64,000 bases of DNA, from NCBI GenBank assembly GCA_947179485.1, contig OX359247.1, forward strand, positions 33,766,801-33,830,800. The letters run 5' to 3'. The notes under the pieces were generated by a model, which was not told the DNA's origin, ran no database searches, and saw nothing but the letters and a program-made list of their open reading frames with translations. The DNA is from Allacma fusca. Lineage: Eukaryota > Arthropoda > Collembola > Symphypleona > Sminthuridae. Each line of letters begins with the position of its first letter. The first letter of the stretch is position 1. A program made the translations under genes and the position numbers. Positions 21,981 to 34,897 of the stretch are shown here, piece by piece.

Positions 21981-22775
21981 TGAAACACATTTGTATTATA
22001 AATATCAAGCTTCAGAAAACAATTAACGAGTAATTGGATACCTTGTATCATTACACTTATATATACTTCGTCTGCGAAAGTGTGTGATAAAACATTTCAC
22101 GGAAGCGACCAAAATATTCATTGTCAAGTTTTGAGTAGTATTTCTGCAGTCCGAATTTGACTTTCAAAGAGGCTCTTTATGCCCGTCGTTTTAATGATTT
22201 TGAACTTCTTTATATGAATTTATGTCAGTCAGCATTATAATAATCCTTCAATGTTTTATCAGTGGCATCATTTTAATAGTGATTTAGGAATTGAACACAA
22301 CGTTCCCCAAGATAACAGAGAAATATGTGTATCCGTCAAACTTTCAAACCCTGTAGAGTAATTTCTGCAATCACGTATTTTGAGACCACTGTTAACATTT
22401 TGAAGATTGTTGTAAAGAAAGTTTTTTTGAAGATTCGAAGTAGTGGACAAGTATTGCGTGCTTAATTATTTATGTATATTATGATATATTATTATTACTA
22501 TTGTACACATTGTTGATATAAGTATTCATTGTCAAGTGAATTATGTCATTAATCATTATGTGTAACACGTATTTCGTTTGCTCATTTTCAAAAGCATACA
22601 AAATATATTTAAAATAAAGTATTAGACTCCAACTACTCTTCAGCAGCATGTACGAGCTCTCAATCTGTATATTGTAAAGGATATGAATTATCTGTTATAA
22701 TGTTGTTCCATTTAACCAAATATTCGTACCTTATATTTTTATTAATTTTAGTCAACATTAGGAGAAATTGTTTTT

Positions 22776-22872
22776 TGAACTGTTACTTTGAAACCGCTAC
22801 TTTGAAACCGCTACTCTGAAACTGCTACTTTGAAACTGCTACTTTGAAACTGCTACTTTGAAACTGCTACGT
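22776..22872. repeat. 14-bp tandem repeat
   Basis: About seven copies of TACTTTGAAACYGC with few substitutions. Otherwise 21980-25100 holds no gene I can support. Confidence 0.9.
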
Positions 22873-25149
22873 TAAACCTGGTGTGAATGGCAACGATTTA
22901 TAGTTCATGCTTATAATATAAACATAATATAAATTTATTCGTTTATTTGTGAATATTTTCATTATAATTTACCGATTAATATTTTGGTCCTTGAAGTGAC
23001 ATTTATTACCTAATCTAATATTGTGGGATCATGCATGTGAAATTAAGCGAGTTGCTGTTTCTCTCATAAGTAGTGATGTTCGAATATTTTTTTGCTATTT
23101 AATCATGTTTATGGGTCACGTTATAAACTATGAGTCACTAAGTTACTCTAAAGTGGTTTGTGCATGCTACTAGTCAGTATAAGTAGCAACTACCACGACC
23201 CTTATGCCCCTTTAAATAAATTCTAGCTTACAATTCTGTAAAAAATATATTTAGTAAATAAAGTAAATATTTCAGCTCGTAATGCTGACCTTCTGGTTGT
23301 ATTACGGTAATCGCTAAACTGACACTTTCGAATCACTACATTGAGATAACTCATTGGAGGTATTTACTTTGAATATGCAGACTATTGAAAATCACTCGGA
23401 AGAATTGGGGTGTATTTTGTGACACTGGGACGATGTCGCGGTCTCCTATTTGGCTAAAGCATTGAACATGGTGGTCGCTGGTGACGCAAGAAAACTCGCT
23501 CAACACTTTCATCCCACTGGCGGTTTGTACGGACAAATTTCTCAAGGCATGTTCAATTAAAATCACGAATTTTATCGTTTTCAACTCTACCTTTTAAACC
23601 GAATACAAGAAAGGAATTCTGGTAAGACGGAAGTAATGAGTAAGATTATTTTTGTTTTCATGCCAATAGCAGCTGTCACGAAATTGTAGGAACTCGCGAG
23701 CAAAACACTGTTTTTTGATGAATTTTTACTAAAGATAATCAGGCACCGCCTAGGTTTTCTTGCGACAGCAGAAATGGTTATATAGAATGTGCACCCATAG
23801 GTTCGTAAATCTGTATACGCTATAATGAAAAAGCATTGCGGGACTTTGCAATTCTTGTGAATGCTCTGGAAAAACGAACATGTTTAACATCACAAATTTT
23901 GCTTTAAAAACTACTGAAGCCTTGTAGATATTACCCGTTTTCCCAACGCATAATACAAATCACAGTACAAAGGCTCATTCAGTTTATACTCGACAATGCA
24001 GTATTTACCATATTTTTTCGAATGAATCCATGCTTTGATAAAATTATGGCTATCAATTCTGCTACCTATTTACGCTTACAAAATGTTCAACGAATAATGC
24101 ACATAATATTATGCATATAATAATTAAAACGTAAGTACTATGTCGCATAACATATTTGCCAAATTACTATTGTCATTTCTGACCAAAATGGCAGGTGCAA
24201 CGGCGTACGTGGTCCCAAGCAGAAATTCATACCTCAAGGTTAGATATTATTTTATTGTTTATATAATATCTGACATCAATCAAGAAAATATTGCTCATGT
24301 GTTTGAAATAATTACAAATATCAAAACCAGCAAATACTGATTGTGCAATACTGTATTATATGTGTGACAAGCATCGACAACGATCTAGCGGATTTCTACA
24401 CGATTTGTTACTTTATTTACTGTACGTGCAATTTATATCGGACTGCAAAATGCGATGGAACAAATGTTTTTGTTCGTATTGTGTCGTAATATGTTGTGTA
24501 TGAAAAATAAGTGAGTCAGTATCAGGGATTCCAATTTTGAATCATTTGATAGGTTTCAAATAAAACCTTGATTTAAAGTAAAATTGCACCTTCAACTTTC
24601 ACGGTTAAGTAAAATGTAATTTGGCGTCTCGTTACGTTGCATTTTAGCTTTGCTATGCATTTTGAGCATGAAACCAGTTCAGGGCTTAACACGTCCAGTA
24701 TAATTTCGGTAAGTCCCAAAATATCATGTGGATAATACTTATGTCGCAAAACTATATTATCCAGAAATACACCCAGTATCTACAAAAATATCCCATCATG
24801 CAGTCATCTTAAGTATTTTTTGTCGCATGAGCGAATTTTTTATTTTATTTAGTGAATAGTATGAAAGACCAGCAAGTATTCCGTTTGGGACGATTAGATA
24901 AGAAGTTTATTACCGGTGGGTAATTGTTTTATTTTCCATGGTTTACGAATAAGAGTTTGAATTCAAAGTTTTTCTGAAGAGCGGGGCGTCAAGCATTAGC
25001 AAATTATAGAGTTGTGTCAAGGGAATCGGTATGTATTAAAGACGAATTTAATGGTATATTAATATAAACTAATGCACTCAGTAATTTGAACCATGTATTG
25101 TTAAATAAACAATGATTTACTCCAATGACATTTTGCTAATCAGTTCTGT

Positions 25150-25881
25150 AAAAAAACGTCTCCAGAATCAGTTCACCAAGATGGGTGTGCTGCCGGTTAC
25201 TGCGTACCACCAGGTTATGTTACTCCTACAGGAACGACCGTCTTAAAGGAATTAAATGGGTAAAACACCGGAGAATGATGTGGCCGAATGGGTAAAGCGT
25301 CGAGTTCGTCGGTGTTCAAACGTTGGTCCCAAAATTGGATCTATGGCAGTTCCATTTGGTGGTACATTCACAGTGGTTGTGAAGATGAATACCACAAGTA
25401 ATACGTGTAACACATATTGCACATATGTTAGCTGTACTAAACGTCACACTCCACGTAAAAATGATTCTACAGAGACTCTTACTGTTGTTTCTCCACAGGA
25501 TTATTTAGATTCGGTTAACAATGGTCGTACAAAGATTGAATGGTGCCGATTGTGTTGATCCGACTGTGAATTTTCGTAAGCATGGCAAAACAGGGTTATT
25601 CCATATATTTAAGTCTATCACTGCGAATCTCTGTTTGCAGAGGATAATGAAATACGAAATCATGCAAAAGAGGACAGTATGTAGTCATTTGCTACTCAAT
25701 GTTCACTGGTAATCATTACTACGCAGTTATTTGGCATATATATAGTATAGATCGCTATACTTGCAACGACCCACATGAAGTCGTAGAACGCCTAGGGACA
25801 TTGTCTTCCATCATGGGTTGGGTTGCGTTTGGCTTACAAAGTCTTAATTTAAATCCAAGCATCGCCAGGTTTGCTAATTAG
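25150..25881 (+). CDS. Unrecognised possible coding segment, Cys-rich, probably broken or intron-containing
   Basis: Adjacent frames give more structured, less AT-biased protein than the surroundings. Reading from about 25150: a Cys-bearing piece ending GYCVPPGYVTPTGT; then, from 25256 to 25555, a 100-residue frame with VKRRVRRC, a TFTVVVKM strand-like stretch and several Cys; then a frame running to 25712 and another ending at 25879. They do not form one continuous frame, so either short introns or frameshifts separate them. I do not recognise a family. It could be an old cellular gene fragment or part of an integrated element. Confidence 0.3.
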
Positions 25882-26189
25882 TACTATAGATAAATTATAT
25901 TCATTATTAAAAGAGGAATGCTGTTCTTTTGACGCGGTTACCTGCATTTTTAATTACAAAATGGACCCTCAAATCTAATACATATAATCACTAATGGGGT
26001 TGTGTTTTTTGTTTTCAGATTGAATATGTTCAAATGTTTCTAACTGCCGTAAAGTTGTTTATTTATTTACGTTTTTAGTGGATTAAATAATAGTTTTTAA
26101 TAGTTATTACAGTTGGAAATGTCAATGTTTAAACCATACTAGCAGTTTTGGTCCAAATTTCAAATTGAGTTCCATTCACGCCCCAAAAC

Positions 26190-27010
26190 TCCCCGTGCCG
26201 TTCAGTTCAGTTCCCCTTGTCCAAAGCCTGTAGTAGTTCAATTCAATTCACGGCGTACTTTCCAGTCGTTACGATCAGTTCAGTTATTCCGTCCAGTAAT
26301 TTTCCAAGTTCAATTCAATTCATTACATACTTTTCGGTCGTTCAGTTCAGTTCGCTTTATCTGTCATTAGCGTGTCAATTATTTCAAGTCATTTATGACA
26401 TATTTAAGTGACGTTTAGTTTTATTTTTATAACTAACTGAACTTTAACTAAAGCACGATTTTTTGTTAAAATAATGATTAAATAACCGGTTTCAAAACTC
26501 CTGTGGTTTGAAAACAATATTTACTGAGCTTTCTGCTAAACAATCAATTAGCCAAATCAAGGGCTTCCAAATTATTACATCATATAACTATACTTCCGTG
26601 CTTTTAAATTCATTGAACTTCGTCCAAAATGTGCCGAATATGCGTTATTGAATGTCAAAACCGGTTTGCTTGTAAGCTATTTCTTGTAATTTAATGCCAT
26701 TGAAATGGATAATCAAAATCGAGGGTGCTAGCTTATGAGATTACAACAATAAAATATATGATCATGCAGTTTACAGATAGATATATTAGTTTTGTGTTCA
26801 CGATTTTTTAAGCTTAAATTCAAACCCCGAATCTTAAGATAAATTCAGTTCAGTAATTTGTTATTTGAACGTATGGTGAACGTTCGTTCACATTCAAATT
26901 AAGGACTTCTGAGTTCACTTTAAATTCATTCAATCAAAAATTTTCATTTAGCTAGTTCGATCAAGTTCGTTCAAAAACAATAATATGGGCATATTCAGTT
27001 CTGTCCACCA
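26190..27010. repeat. TTCAGTTCAATTC motif arrays
   Basis: Two clusters of TTCAGTTCAGTTC/TTCAATTCAATTC units (26200-26360 and 26840-26990) flank about 480 AT-rich bases. The right end reads CTGTCCACCACTT, whose complement AAGTGGTGGACAG is hAT-TIR-like; the left candidate is CAGTTTTGG at about 26142. The architecture copies the bounded elements elsewhere in the window, but the target duplication could not be found. Confidence 0.45.
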
Positions 27011-27287
27011 CTTTATGAACTGAAAGGCTGCAAGTATTGCTTAAATACAATATTCCAGCATTTTTGGCTATAAATCCCGATAGTAGTGTTATACTGTATC
27101 TTGTGTACAATGTGACAATGTACAATGACTCAAATAAACCAGCATTATGTAATTACACATTTGCTTTGTTTACAACCGCTTCGATGAAGTGAATTGTGTA
27201 AGTATGCGTCATTGCAAAGTTAATTGTACGAAGAATTTAATTTTCCAAGTGAAGCTGTGAATAAAAGCATTATGATGCATTCTTTTT

Positions 27288-27568
27288 GGTGAATGATGCA
27301 ACTTTTCGGATGACTTGACTGTCATCCGATATTTGTCGAGTAGTTTGACCCCACCAATTCAGGTTTTAACTTGGTAATTGGGTACCTTGCCTACAACACG
27401 TCAATTGTCGGTCGGGATGGTTTGACTAACATCGGTCGGGTGCCTTGAAGGATGTGTCGGACGGTCGGACTATTTGATGCAATCTTCGGTCGGATCATTG
27501 GACCCTTAACCGACAATTATCGGATACCTTTACCCGACAATTGTCGGAAGTCGGGTACATCAATCCTT
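27288..27568. mobile_element. Candidate short TIR element with GTCGG motif
   Basis: Units TGTCGG/CGGTCGGA/CCGACAATTG recur through 280 bases between ends GGTGAATGATG and ACATCAATCC. Flanks TTCTTTTT and TTCCTTTC match at six of eight positions. Weak, but it sits 0.5 kb from a hAT transposase relic. Confidence 0.35.
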
Positions 27569-28079
27569 CCTTTCATAACCTAAGCCCTTTCGACATCAAG
27601 CGGTACTGAATAAATCTTACTGATCAGAGCGATTAATAATCAAACTGATTATTCCATAGAATAGTGGTTTAGAATGTTTTGCGTAATAATTCTGACGAAC
27701 GTTTCACTGTCTTAACCTAGGTCATCTTATCCATGGATGAAAAATATTTAAGAATATAATTGTACATTAATAAATACGATAGTATAAATTTCCTGAGATG
27801 TTTTCTTCCCCTCAGCCCCCTTCACAATGAACGCTTCAAAACATAACCCCTTCCTTTCTTCTTCCTTCACAAGAGATTTGTTGAAATCCTTTCTTAAGCC
27901 TCCAGTAATTATTAATACCCTTCCTTCACCATATTCAGACTTCCAAAATATTTTAGTTTCATATATGAGACTATAATTGCAAAATCTACTTACTAGTCAA
28001 TGCTTGGAAGACAAACGTGAATAAATTGCATACAATATTCATCATTTCAAGTTTACAAAAGGCATTTGGTACTCGCGAT

Positions 28080-28365
28080 ACTGAATCAACTTTGACACAG
28101 TATCAATAGCAAGTCTCGATCGACGTTCCAGCTATCGAAAACAGTCCTTCACAGAACCCCGAGAGGCTGGAATGGTGAGAAACTTCTTTGCTAGTCCGGA
28201 AAGCACAGGAAATGAATTGCTACATTTTCTCCAATAGTTCAAATGACATGCCGTGTCGGGAATATTTGCATCTGCCAAATAATTTTCCACTTCGTTGACA
28301 ACTCCTTTATTGCACCGTACTTGATCCTCAACTGCGGCATTTACGGGTTCAAAAATTAACTTGGC
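28080..28365 (-). pseudogene. hAT transposase C-terminal (dimerisation) domain relic
   Basis: Read on the minus strand, the protein contains HLNYWRKCSNSFPVLSGLAK followed by KFLTIPASRGSVKD. This is the hAT dimerisation signature (a Trp, then FPxLxxLAKKxLxIPAS, then a Ser-Glu-rich turn). After a one-base shift the canonical FSIAG follows, then more stops. The DDE catalytic part is missing, so only the tail of a dead transposase remains. It is the only trace in the window of the enzyme type able to mobilise the hAT-like elements seen here. Confidence 0.75.
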
Positions 28366-28689
28366 TAGACCTTAATGTTCTCGTATAATCAGTTTCACAC
28401 GGTCGCAGCGACAGCTGAAAGGCGAAAGTAAAAATTTGACACAATCATATACGCTATCTACACGCAAACTGTGATTAACGTTGTACATAAACTTCAGTTA
28501 CACATACCTTTCTACAGCCCAATAACTCCACCGTCAAGCACGGCGGAGGTAAGGAGTTTTCTTTTACAAATGAATTGTCGTGAATTCATACTACAACATA
28601 TCTGTACTTATATGTACCGTAAAATTTGTGTTTTTTTAATCTCGTGGGGTGGGGAATTTAGTGGGGGTTCCCAGCACATTGAAATTTAT

Positions 28690-29065
28690 TTAAAAACAAT
28701 CCTGGCCAAAACTTTGGGTTCATTGACGACAAAACCGAAAATTAATGACGACCTCATAATTAAAAAAGACGGTATTCCAAAGCACACTGAGAAATCGGTG
28801 AAGGAATGGTACAAAAACAACCGAATCAATGTCCTTTCTTTGCCAGCCCAGTCACACGACTCGAATCCAATCGAGTTTTTGTGGGATGTATTGGACAGAT
28901 GTCCCCAAAACAGGGACCAACCTCCGAAGATTAAATGTGTGCTAATGGAAGCCCTACAGGAATAATGGGCACCTATACCCTCCAGCGAAACCAAAAAATC
29001 TCATGTATTCCGTTCCAAACCGTATTTATGAGATTATTAAAGCTAAAGGAGCTACTCGCTACTAA
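28690..29065 (+). pseudogene. Tc1-like transposase, C-terminal relic
   Basis: The frame reads IPKHTEKSVKEW, then INVLSLPAQSHDSNPIE, a decayed form of the Tc1 catalytic core around the second Asp and the final Glu (WPxQSPDLNPIE). A stop at 28963 and a frameshift near 29010 interrupt it, after which the usual C-terminus (IIKAKGATRY) ends at TAA 29063-29065. The N-terminal DNA-binding half is absent. Confidence 0.75.
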
Positions 29066-29074
29066 ACATAAAAA

Positions 29075-29294
29075 TCCAATGGACCGAACAATCTTTTGTC
29101 TCTCTCAGCTTTGTTTTTTCGTACCAGCTGACGTACGTGTTGAAATAACTCTGATTATTGATGCGACAATTCGTTCCAATATGCGGATTTAACATATGTG
29201 TCACTCATACTACACTATTTCTGGAGTTTGTACGTCCGAAAAAAAGTAGTTTTAAAAAAATTGACCAATCGAACAATCTTTTGTCACTCCACTG
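29075..29294 (+). repeat. Right inverted-repeat arm of the Tc1 relic with two internal direct repeats
   Basis: CGAACAATCTTTTGTC occurs at about 29087-29102 and again at about 29272-29287, the latter close to the end CACTCCACTG. Two direct repeats within one inverted arm (IR/DR) are characteristic of some Tc1-like elements, where transposase binds both. The left arm was not found. Confidence 0.65.
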
Positions 29295-31511
29295 TTTGTG
29301 TATATAAATATAATTATATGAATATGCGCACTGCTGTCTACCAAAAATCTCCGAATTATACAACTGGACTTTACAGTACATGTTACGTACGATTCAGATG
29401 ATTATTTCATCATAAAACTCAGCCGCCGAAATCTGAAACCATTTTAGATGTAGACATAATATATCAGTGAACTCAACTGCAACTGTAACAAGGACACATG
29501 TAGCAACGTGCCTGCTCTGGGTCAACTTTAAAGTCTTCAGAAATGAAATTTTTGGACACATTTCGAACATTAATGCTTGTTTTACCACGGAAATCCCATT
29601 AAACCGACTTTAATTTTGGAGCTTTCATTCCGAGTCGATAAAACGGCAGCGTATCCCCAAAATCGATGAATGCCTTGTAGTACTCCAATGGTCCTACGAC
29701 ATATGCAATTGCGCATATTCTACATCAAGTTTTTTCTTCAAACCTTTCCGCACCTAGGAATATTTGAATACATTTCAGTTATTATAAATTTCTGGTACTG
29801 TTACTTACTCTCTAGTTAATATTTACTTTTATATGATTCTTCGACAACTTTCTTCTCATGGTTTGCCTGCTTGGCACCCTCAATTTTTTTTTCGTCCTCT
29901 TACCAATCGAATAAATGGTAAATGTAAAGATAAATTCCAGTCAACGCCAGGAATGCAAATCAGGTCCAAAAGATTTACCTCAAAATAAGCTTGGCGAGGA
30001 TCCGACCACTTCCACGTTCCTTTGTTGGAAATATTGTCATTTGATGCTACAAATCCAAACCCTTCAAGGAATGGTATCATCGGAGGATTTAACTCGTCAG
30101 GATCCAGATTGTGTACATTTGTCTGAAATATAATGTACCAATTATTCAGGGATGTAAATTGGAGTAGTCGAAATACCCAGATATTAGAACTTACATTGTG
30201 TAATGGTAACTACTACTGTTTAAAATTTTATTATAATGATTATGATACGTAATATAATCATTGAATGTATCTCATAAATTACAAGTTAACTTACCAAGTG
30301 CCCTTCAAGATTACACCAACCATTGTTGTATTCGTAAGTAAGAAGCTTTCCATGACATCCGGGTAACAAACATTTCAATTTTCCAGTTTCTAATTCCGAT
30401 TTTTTCCCACAAATTCGAAAACAATTTGAAGTGTTCTGTTTACTACTAATTCCTTTTTCTCTTTTTGCCTGCTATCTCTAGAAATATTCACAAATGTCTG
30501 CAACTATGACGATAATGTGTTTATAGAACCTTTTTAAACTTAACCGATGAAGGAATAAATTCACCAATATTCGAATCTTGAAAAATATATGACATTGTTA
30601 ATGCGAATGTTTCAACTTTGCTTCACAACATAAGTGCGCCCAGCTAAAAAATACAGTACCCACCAGAAAACGTTTTGTCATCGTACAGTATGCAACGTTT
30701 TACGAATGGATGGAAGCAATTATTGACAGCATTGGAGCTTGGCGGTAGATGCCACGAAATGTACATACAGGCGTGAAGACTGCTTGAAAAGCACCCTTCC
30801 GTCAACTTCATTTTTTCTATCAATGCATTGAAGCCTTACTTGTTCCTCCGCAAAACGTTTCACCCTTCTTTCCCTTAATTTCTGACGAAATAAGAACTTC
30901 CTTATACCCAACACGGACAGCAACTTCTGTGTTGACATAAATGTGGTGACGTGCATATGTAAACATAAATGCACAACATTGCATGCAATAGCATAAACAA
31001 AGCAGTGCTATGGCACCGCAATGGCATGTAAATAGTGCAGCCAATGAAAGGAAGAAGAAATATGTGGGAAAAACAAATTGTTACTTAGCGCGGGACATAG
31101 TTCAGTTATCTTGTTTCCACCTGTAAATGTAATTCCAATTTAATTTTTTAAACTGCTCAAAACACCCGTTTAAAATGATTACAAAACATTTGAGTTTACT
31201 CACACATGTGAGTACGATTACAGCAATAGCCGCATAAAAAGTTTTCCAACAAAAACGTTATGCAATGACAACTGTTACACGAAATCGCAACGTGATTGCC
31301 GGAATTAACAACATCATTATTCAAAGGTAAGAATTATTTAAACATCGGGAATATTTTAACATTTCTAGTGATTTTGTACAATTATTTAGTGTAAATTTAC
31401 CAAATGTTTTGCTGTTAGATGTTTTAATTATTCATTGACAGAGAGCCACGAGTTAAGCGCTATTGAAAAAAAGCTAAATCCACGGGTTGGTTTGATTTTG
31501 TTGTACCTCAA

Positions 31512-32645
31512 ATGGACAGAAGAGAGTACAATTCACATTTTCGGATGACAAGAGAATCATTGGAAAACCTTGTGGAAGAACTACGACCATGTATGGAGAA
31601 GAGTGACACATTTTTACGGCAGGCAACTCCAATTAAAAAACGAGCCATGATAGGAGTCAAATGTTTAGCTTCATGTTCTGAATTTAAAGATATTGCAGGC
31701 TTATTTGGAGTTGGAGTTACTACAGTTCAAGAATGCTACGAAGATTTCATTGTTGCTGTAAATGAAGTCCTACCCAAGAAGTACATCCGCTGGCCAGCGA
31801 CAGAAGAGCAGTACAAGGGAAAAGCCAAAAGATTTGAGGAGCTATCGAATTGCCCTATGGCTGTAGCTGCGATAGATGGCTGTCACTTTCCTTGCAGTCC
31901 ACCAATAGAACGAAGCACGGACTACTATAACTTTAAAGGTACATTTTCATATGAGTTTAGATACTTCTTGAGTCTTATTGGCTACGATTAATTATTTATT
32001 CAGTTCATCGTCTGTATTAACTATTTATTTCATGTTTTAAGGTTTGTATAGTTGCATAGCATTTGCTGCATGTGACGCTGATGGTATTGTAACCTACGGG
32101 AAAGCCGGAATTCCAGGGCGTGCCAATGATTCGACAATATTTCGTTCATCTCAACTGTTTGAAAGAATCCAAAGAGACGGATTTTCAACAAGTTCCCGTT
32201 TCCATCAAAATGTTCGGATACCATACCATGTCATTGGAGATAGTGCATTTAGGTTGGAGTCATGGTGTTTAAAACCCTACACTCATCGATCTGAGCTTTC
32301 TCCAGCTAAAACATATTTCAACTCAAGGCTCAGCAGGGCAAGACGATTATTGAAAATGTATTCGGTCGAGTAAAAGGGCGATGGAGACGGATTTTAAAAA
32401 GGCAAGAATGCAAGATAGAAAAGGTTGCTCCGGTAATTCTAGCAGCGTTTACACTGCATAACTACTGCAAGGCAGAAAATGCAATGTACGAAGAGAATTG
32501 GGATCAAGAGGTAGCCCTTATGGAGGAAGGATACGAGCAGCCCTCAAGTCTTGGGGAAGTAAACAATACGCCTTCATGCGAAGATATACGGACTGCACTG
32601 GTCAAAGAATTTGAATTAAATCCATTGCAGTTTGCGATACGTTGA
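31512..32645 (+). pseudogene. Harbinger transposase (HARBI1-like DDE nuclease), one frameshift
   Basis: Two exons, 31512-31938 and 32042-32645, with a 103-bp intron (AAAG|GT...AG|GT). The coding sum is 1,031 nt, one short of 344 codons, matching the usual length of about 340 residues. Family marks: an N-terminal helical region, AAIDGCHF (first Asp), GRANDS, VIGDSAF (second Asp), then IIENVFGRVKGRW (catalytic Glu) in the next frame. The single missing base lies near 32338-32341, just before the Glu segment. HARBI1-type enzymes cut and rejoin DNA with the Myb-like partner. Confidence 0.88.
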
Positions 32646-32959
32646 ATTTGGCTGCTAACATTATAATAAATAAATAACCTGCAATAATGAATTCATTGAA
32701 GGTTTCTGTTTTATTTACGGGTCATGGAAAATCCCTACATATTTGTTAAGTGAAAATACAGTATCATGTTATACATTCATATTATTGATTTAAACCCTTA
32801 TTTTAGATTAACCAGTCAAGAATACTACTCAAAATTATACTTAAGTTTTATGTGAGCAGTAGCGTACACCGCGAAAAGAGAATAATTCTGTATACAAAAC
32901 ACGTTTGAACAAAAGCATTTTTTCAAAAAAATGTTGAAGTATTAAATTGCAGCTTATTA

Positions 32960-34011
32960 TTACAACGACTGACTGCTGGAGTTGCTTCCAGAAGATGAGC
33001 CACTTGTTGAAGTTGAAGGAGCACCAGAATGTGCATATTGTACACCGACTGGATACCCCGGAAAGGGAGCAGCTGGCCACCCCTGCAGTGTAGGCTGGGA
33101 ACTGAGATGAATGAGCTGAGACAAATTATCTACCATTTTACTCAATAAACCGTTGGTATCCTCTTGACTTTTAGCCATACGTTCCATCAAAACTGAATCC
33201 TCCTCTTTTGTTTTTTTCAAGAATGCAAGCACATCTTCTTGAATTCCGACACTTGCTAGCCGCCTCTTCTTTCGGTCTTTAGCTGCTCCTGTAAAAATAA
33301 AAATACTAACGATAATTTGTATTGCCAATTTAGCAAGCGCCAAGACATTGTGGGCGTCAAAATTTGTCGGTGAAAAATCCAATTAATGAATTCATTAAAT
33401 GTTATTTTGATGATTACAACTTACTGCTGCTTTGGCTAATTGGAACTGCATTTTGGTTAGAGTTTTGCTGATCCTGTGAAAGAAGTTGCATATCATTCGG
33501 TGTGACTGATTCTTCCATTGAATCCAAAACCACTGGAGACTCCGGATGATAATCTGTTTGTGGAAACCATCATTTTTAATTTATGAATTTTTTTATTACT
33601 TGCTACTTTTAATTTGTACAACTCAACGATAATATGTTGTTAATAACAAAAATAAAACAAAATAGTTTAAATACACTTACCATCAACCCCGGCTTCAATC
33701 GTCGTGATATTCTCTGGGTTAAAATAGTGGCTCGCGTGAAGAATCTGGTGGACTGATTCATAGAATTGCCATTCAGAGGGAGAAGATCCAGTTACACCAG
33801 GCTTCTTCTTGGAATATTCAGATCGAAGGCAACTAATTTTTCTTTGCACTTGTAATGCATTTCTCTAAATTCCCAAATTCAATAACTTTGAAGATATTGC
33901 TTCAAATATTGGTTTTTTTGCAGTTCCTGAGTTTAAATCCTTTTCACGTTCTGCCCATATTTCTATCAAAGCAAATACTTCACCCTTTTCCCAGTTTACC
34001 TTTTTGCTCAT
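32960..34011 (-). pseudogene. Harbinger accessory Myb/trihelix-like DNA-binding protein, one nonsense codon
   Basis: Three exons on the minus strand: 34011-33681, 33553-33425 and 33288-32960, all with GT/AG borders, totalling 789 nt (263 codons). The N-terminus is a Myb/SANT-like trihelix: VNWEKGEVFALIEIW, then KISCLRSEYSKKKP, then EWQFYESVHQIL. This type binds the transposon ends and brings the nuclease to the nucleus. The middle is acidic and Gln-rich; the tail has a basic KDRKKRR and a Ser-rich end. A TAG at 33867-33865 falls within the DNA-binding domain and is the only lesion. Confidence 0.85.
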
Positions 34012-34359
34012 GGTACTTAATTATTTATAGATTTTAGATTTACAAATCTATACGGAGATTCCTACTCACGAAAGCCTGTAGTTTGAATGAAGGTTCCAGC
34101 ACATAGTATACATAATTACTTTGTCAAGTTTTTCCCGCACAACGTTTATTAACTTGCATATGTCACGACTTGTGCTGACACAAAGCTCACATATCTATGT
34201 AAGAACTTGTGCAAGCCACCTTCCACTTATGTCAGTGTACGTACGAACGCACAGCATTTCTGTGTCAAACATATGCAAGTCAGCACAGATTTCGTGCTGT
34301 CCGTGTTGGGTATTACCTGAAGGAAGTCTTCTTTGAAGGGACATCGACGGAACATTACA

Positions 34360-34890
34360 ATGCATGTTTGGAAGCACAAAAGATACTTCTTACATGCTAA
34401 CTTCTGCTGATCAGCCTCACTTTCCGAATGTGTAGTTTTTTTGACTTGCTTTAAATTTCCAAGAGACGCCCTTTGGAAATCAACTTTAATTTAACCAAAT
34501 GTTTTTACTACTTATGAATTTTGTTTATATTTATAGACCAACAGTGTGAGTCTAAGCTACTTACCAAAGTCATTTATTGTTTGTCAGGTTGAAATAATAG
34601 CATACTCCAGTTACCGAAAAACACATCACAACCTTATCATAGATTTGACACGTCAAAAGATTAACAAGCCCAGAAATTAACAAGATAACGAACATATACC
34701 TTACTGGACAATTAGTGCATCTAACTTAACCTTCGTGCTATTTTGATGATTGAAGTGTTTAACTGCACAAGCACCCCTATGGACAAAGACAATCATAAAT
34801 CATAATCCATCCCTGTGGAAGCATAATAAAGGGGACAATTACGAGTCAGTTGAAAGAGTTACAGTAAGCATCAAATTAGCTAGAAATTTC
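34360..34890. repeat. P450 upstream module (copy 2)
   Basis: Homologous to the blocks upstream of copy 1 (13100-13128 plus 14132-14640) and to 43960-44280 and 60385-60545. It starts 45 bases after the Harbinger end and is uninterrupted, so it gives the empty state of the 1.0-kb MITE site found upstream of copy 1. Confidence 0.6.
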
Positions 34891-34897
34891 GAGCACA

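Larger units (their letters stand above)
30905..34312 (+). mobile_element. PIF/Harbinger DNA transposon, nearly intact
   Basis: TIRs begin TACCCAACACGGACAGCA (30905) and end with its near-complement (34312), flanked by the 3-bp duplication TTA (30902-30904, 34313-34315) typical of PIF/Harbinger. Total 3,408 bp. It carries the superfamily's two genes in convergent order: a DDE nuclease on plus and a Myb/trihelix-like DNA-binding protein on minus. Each has a single lesion, so decay is recent. It lies about 0.6 kb upstream of P450 copy 2, within its upstream region. Confidence 0.88.

Noticed and set aside
23351..23584. Minus-strand frame with comparatively high GC content
   Set aside because: No recognisable domain on either strand; possibly an old transposon scrap but not supportable.
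25256..25555. Faint resemblance of the Cys-bearing frame to p53-type DNA-binding domains
   Set aside because: Only scattered residues agree; the diagnostic Ser-Cys-x-Gly-Gly and zinc-site spacing are missing.
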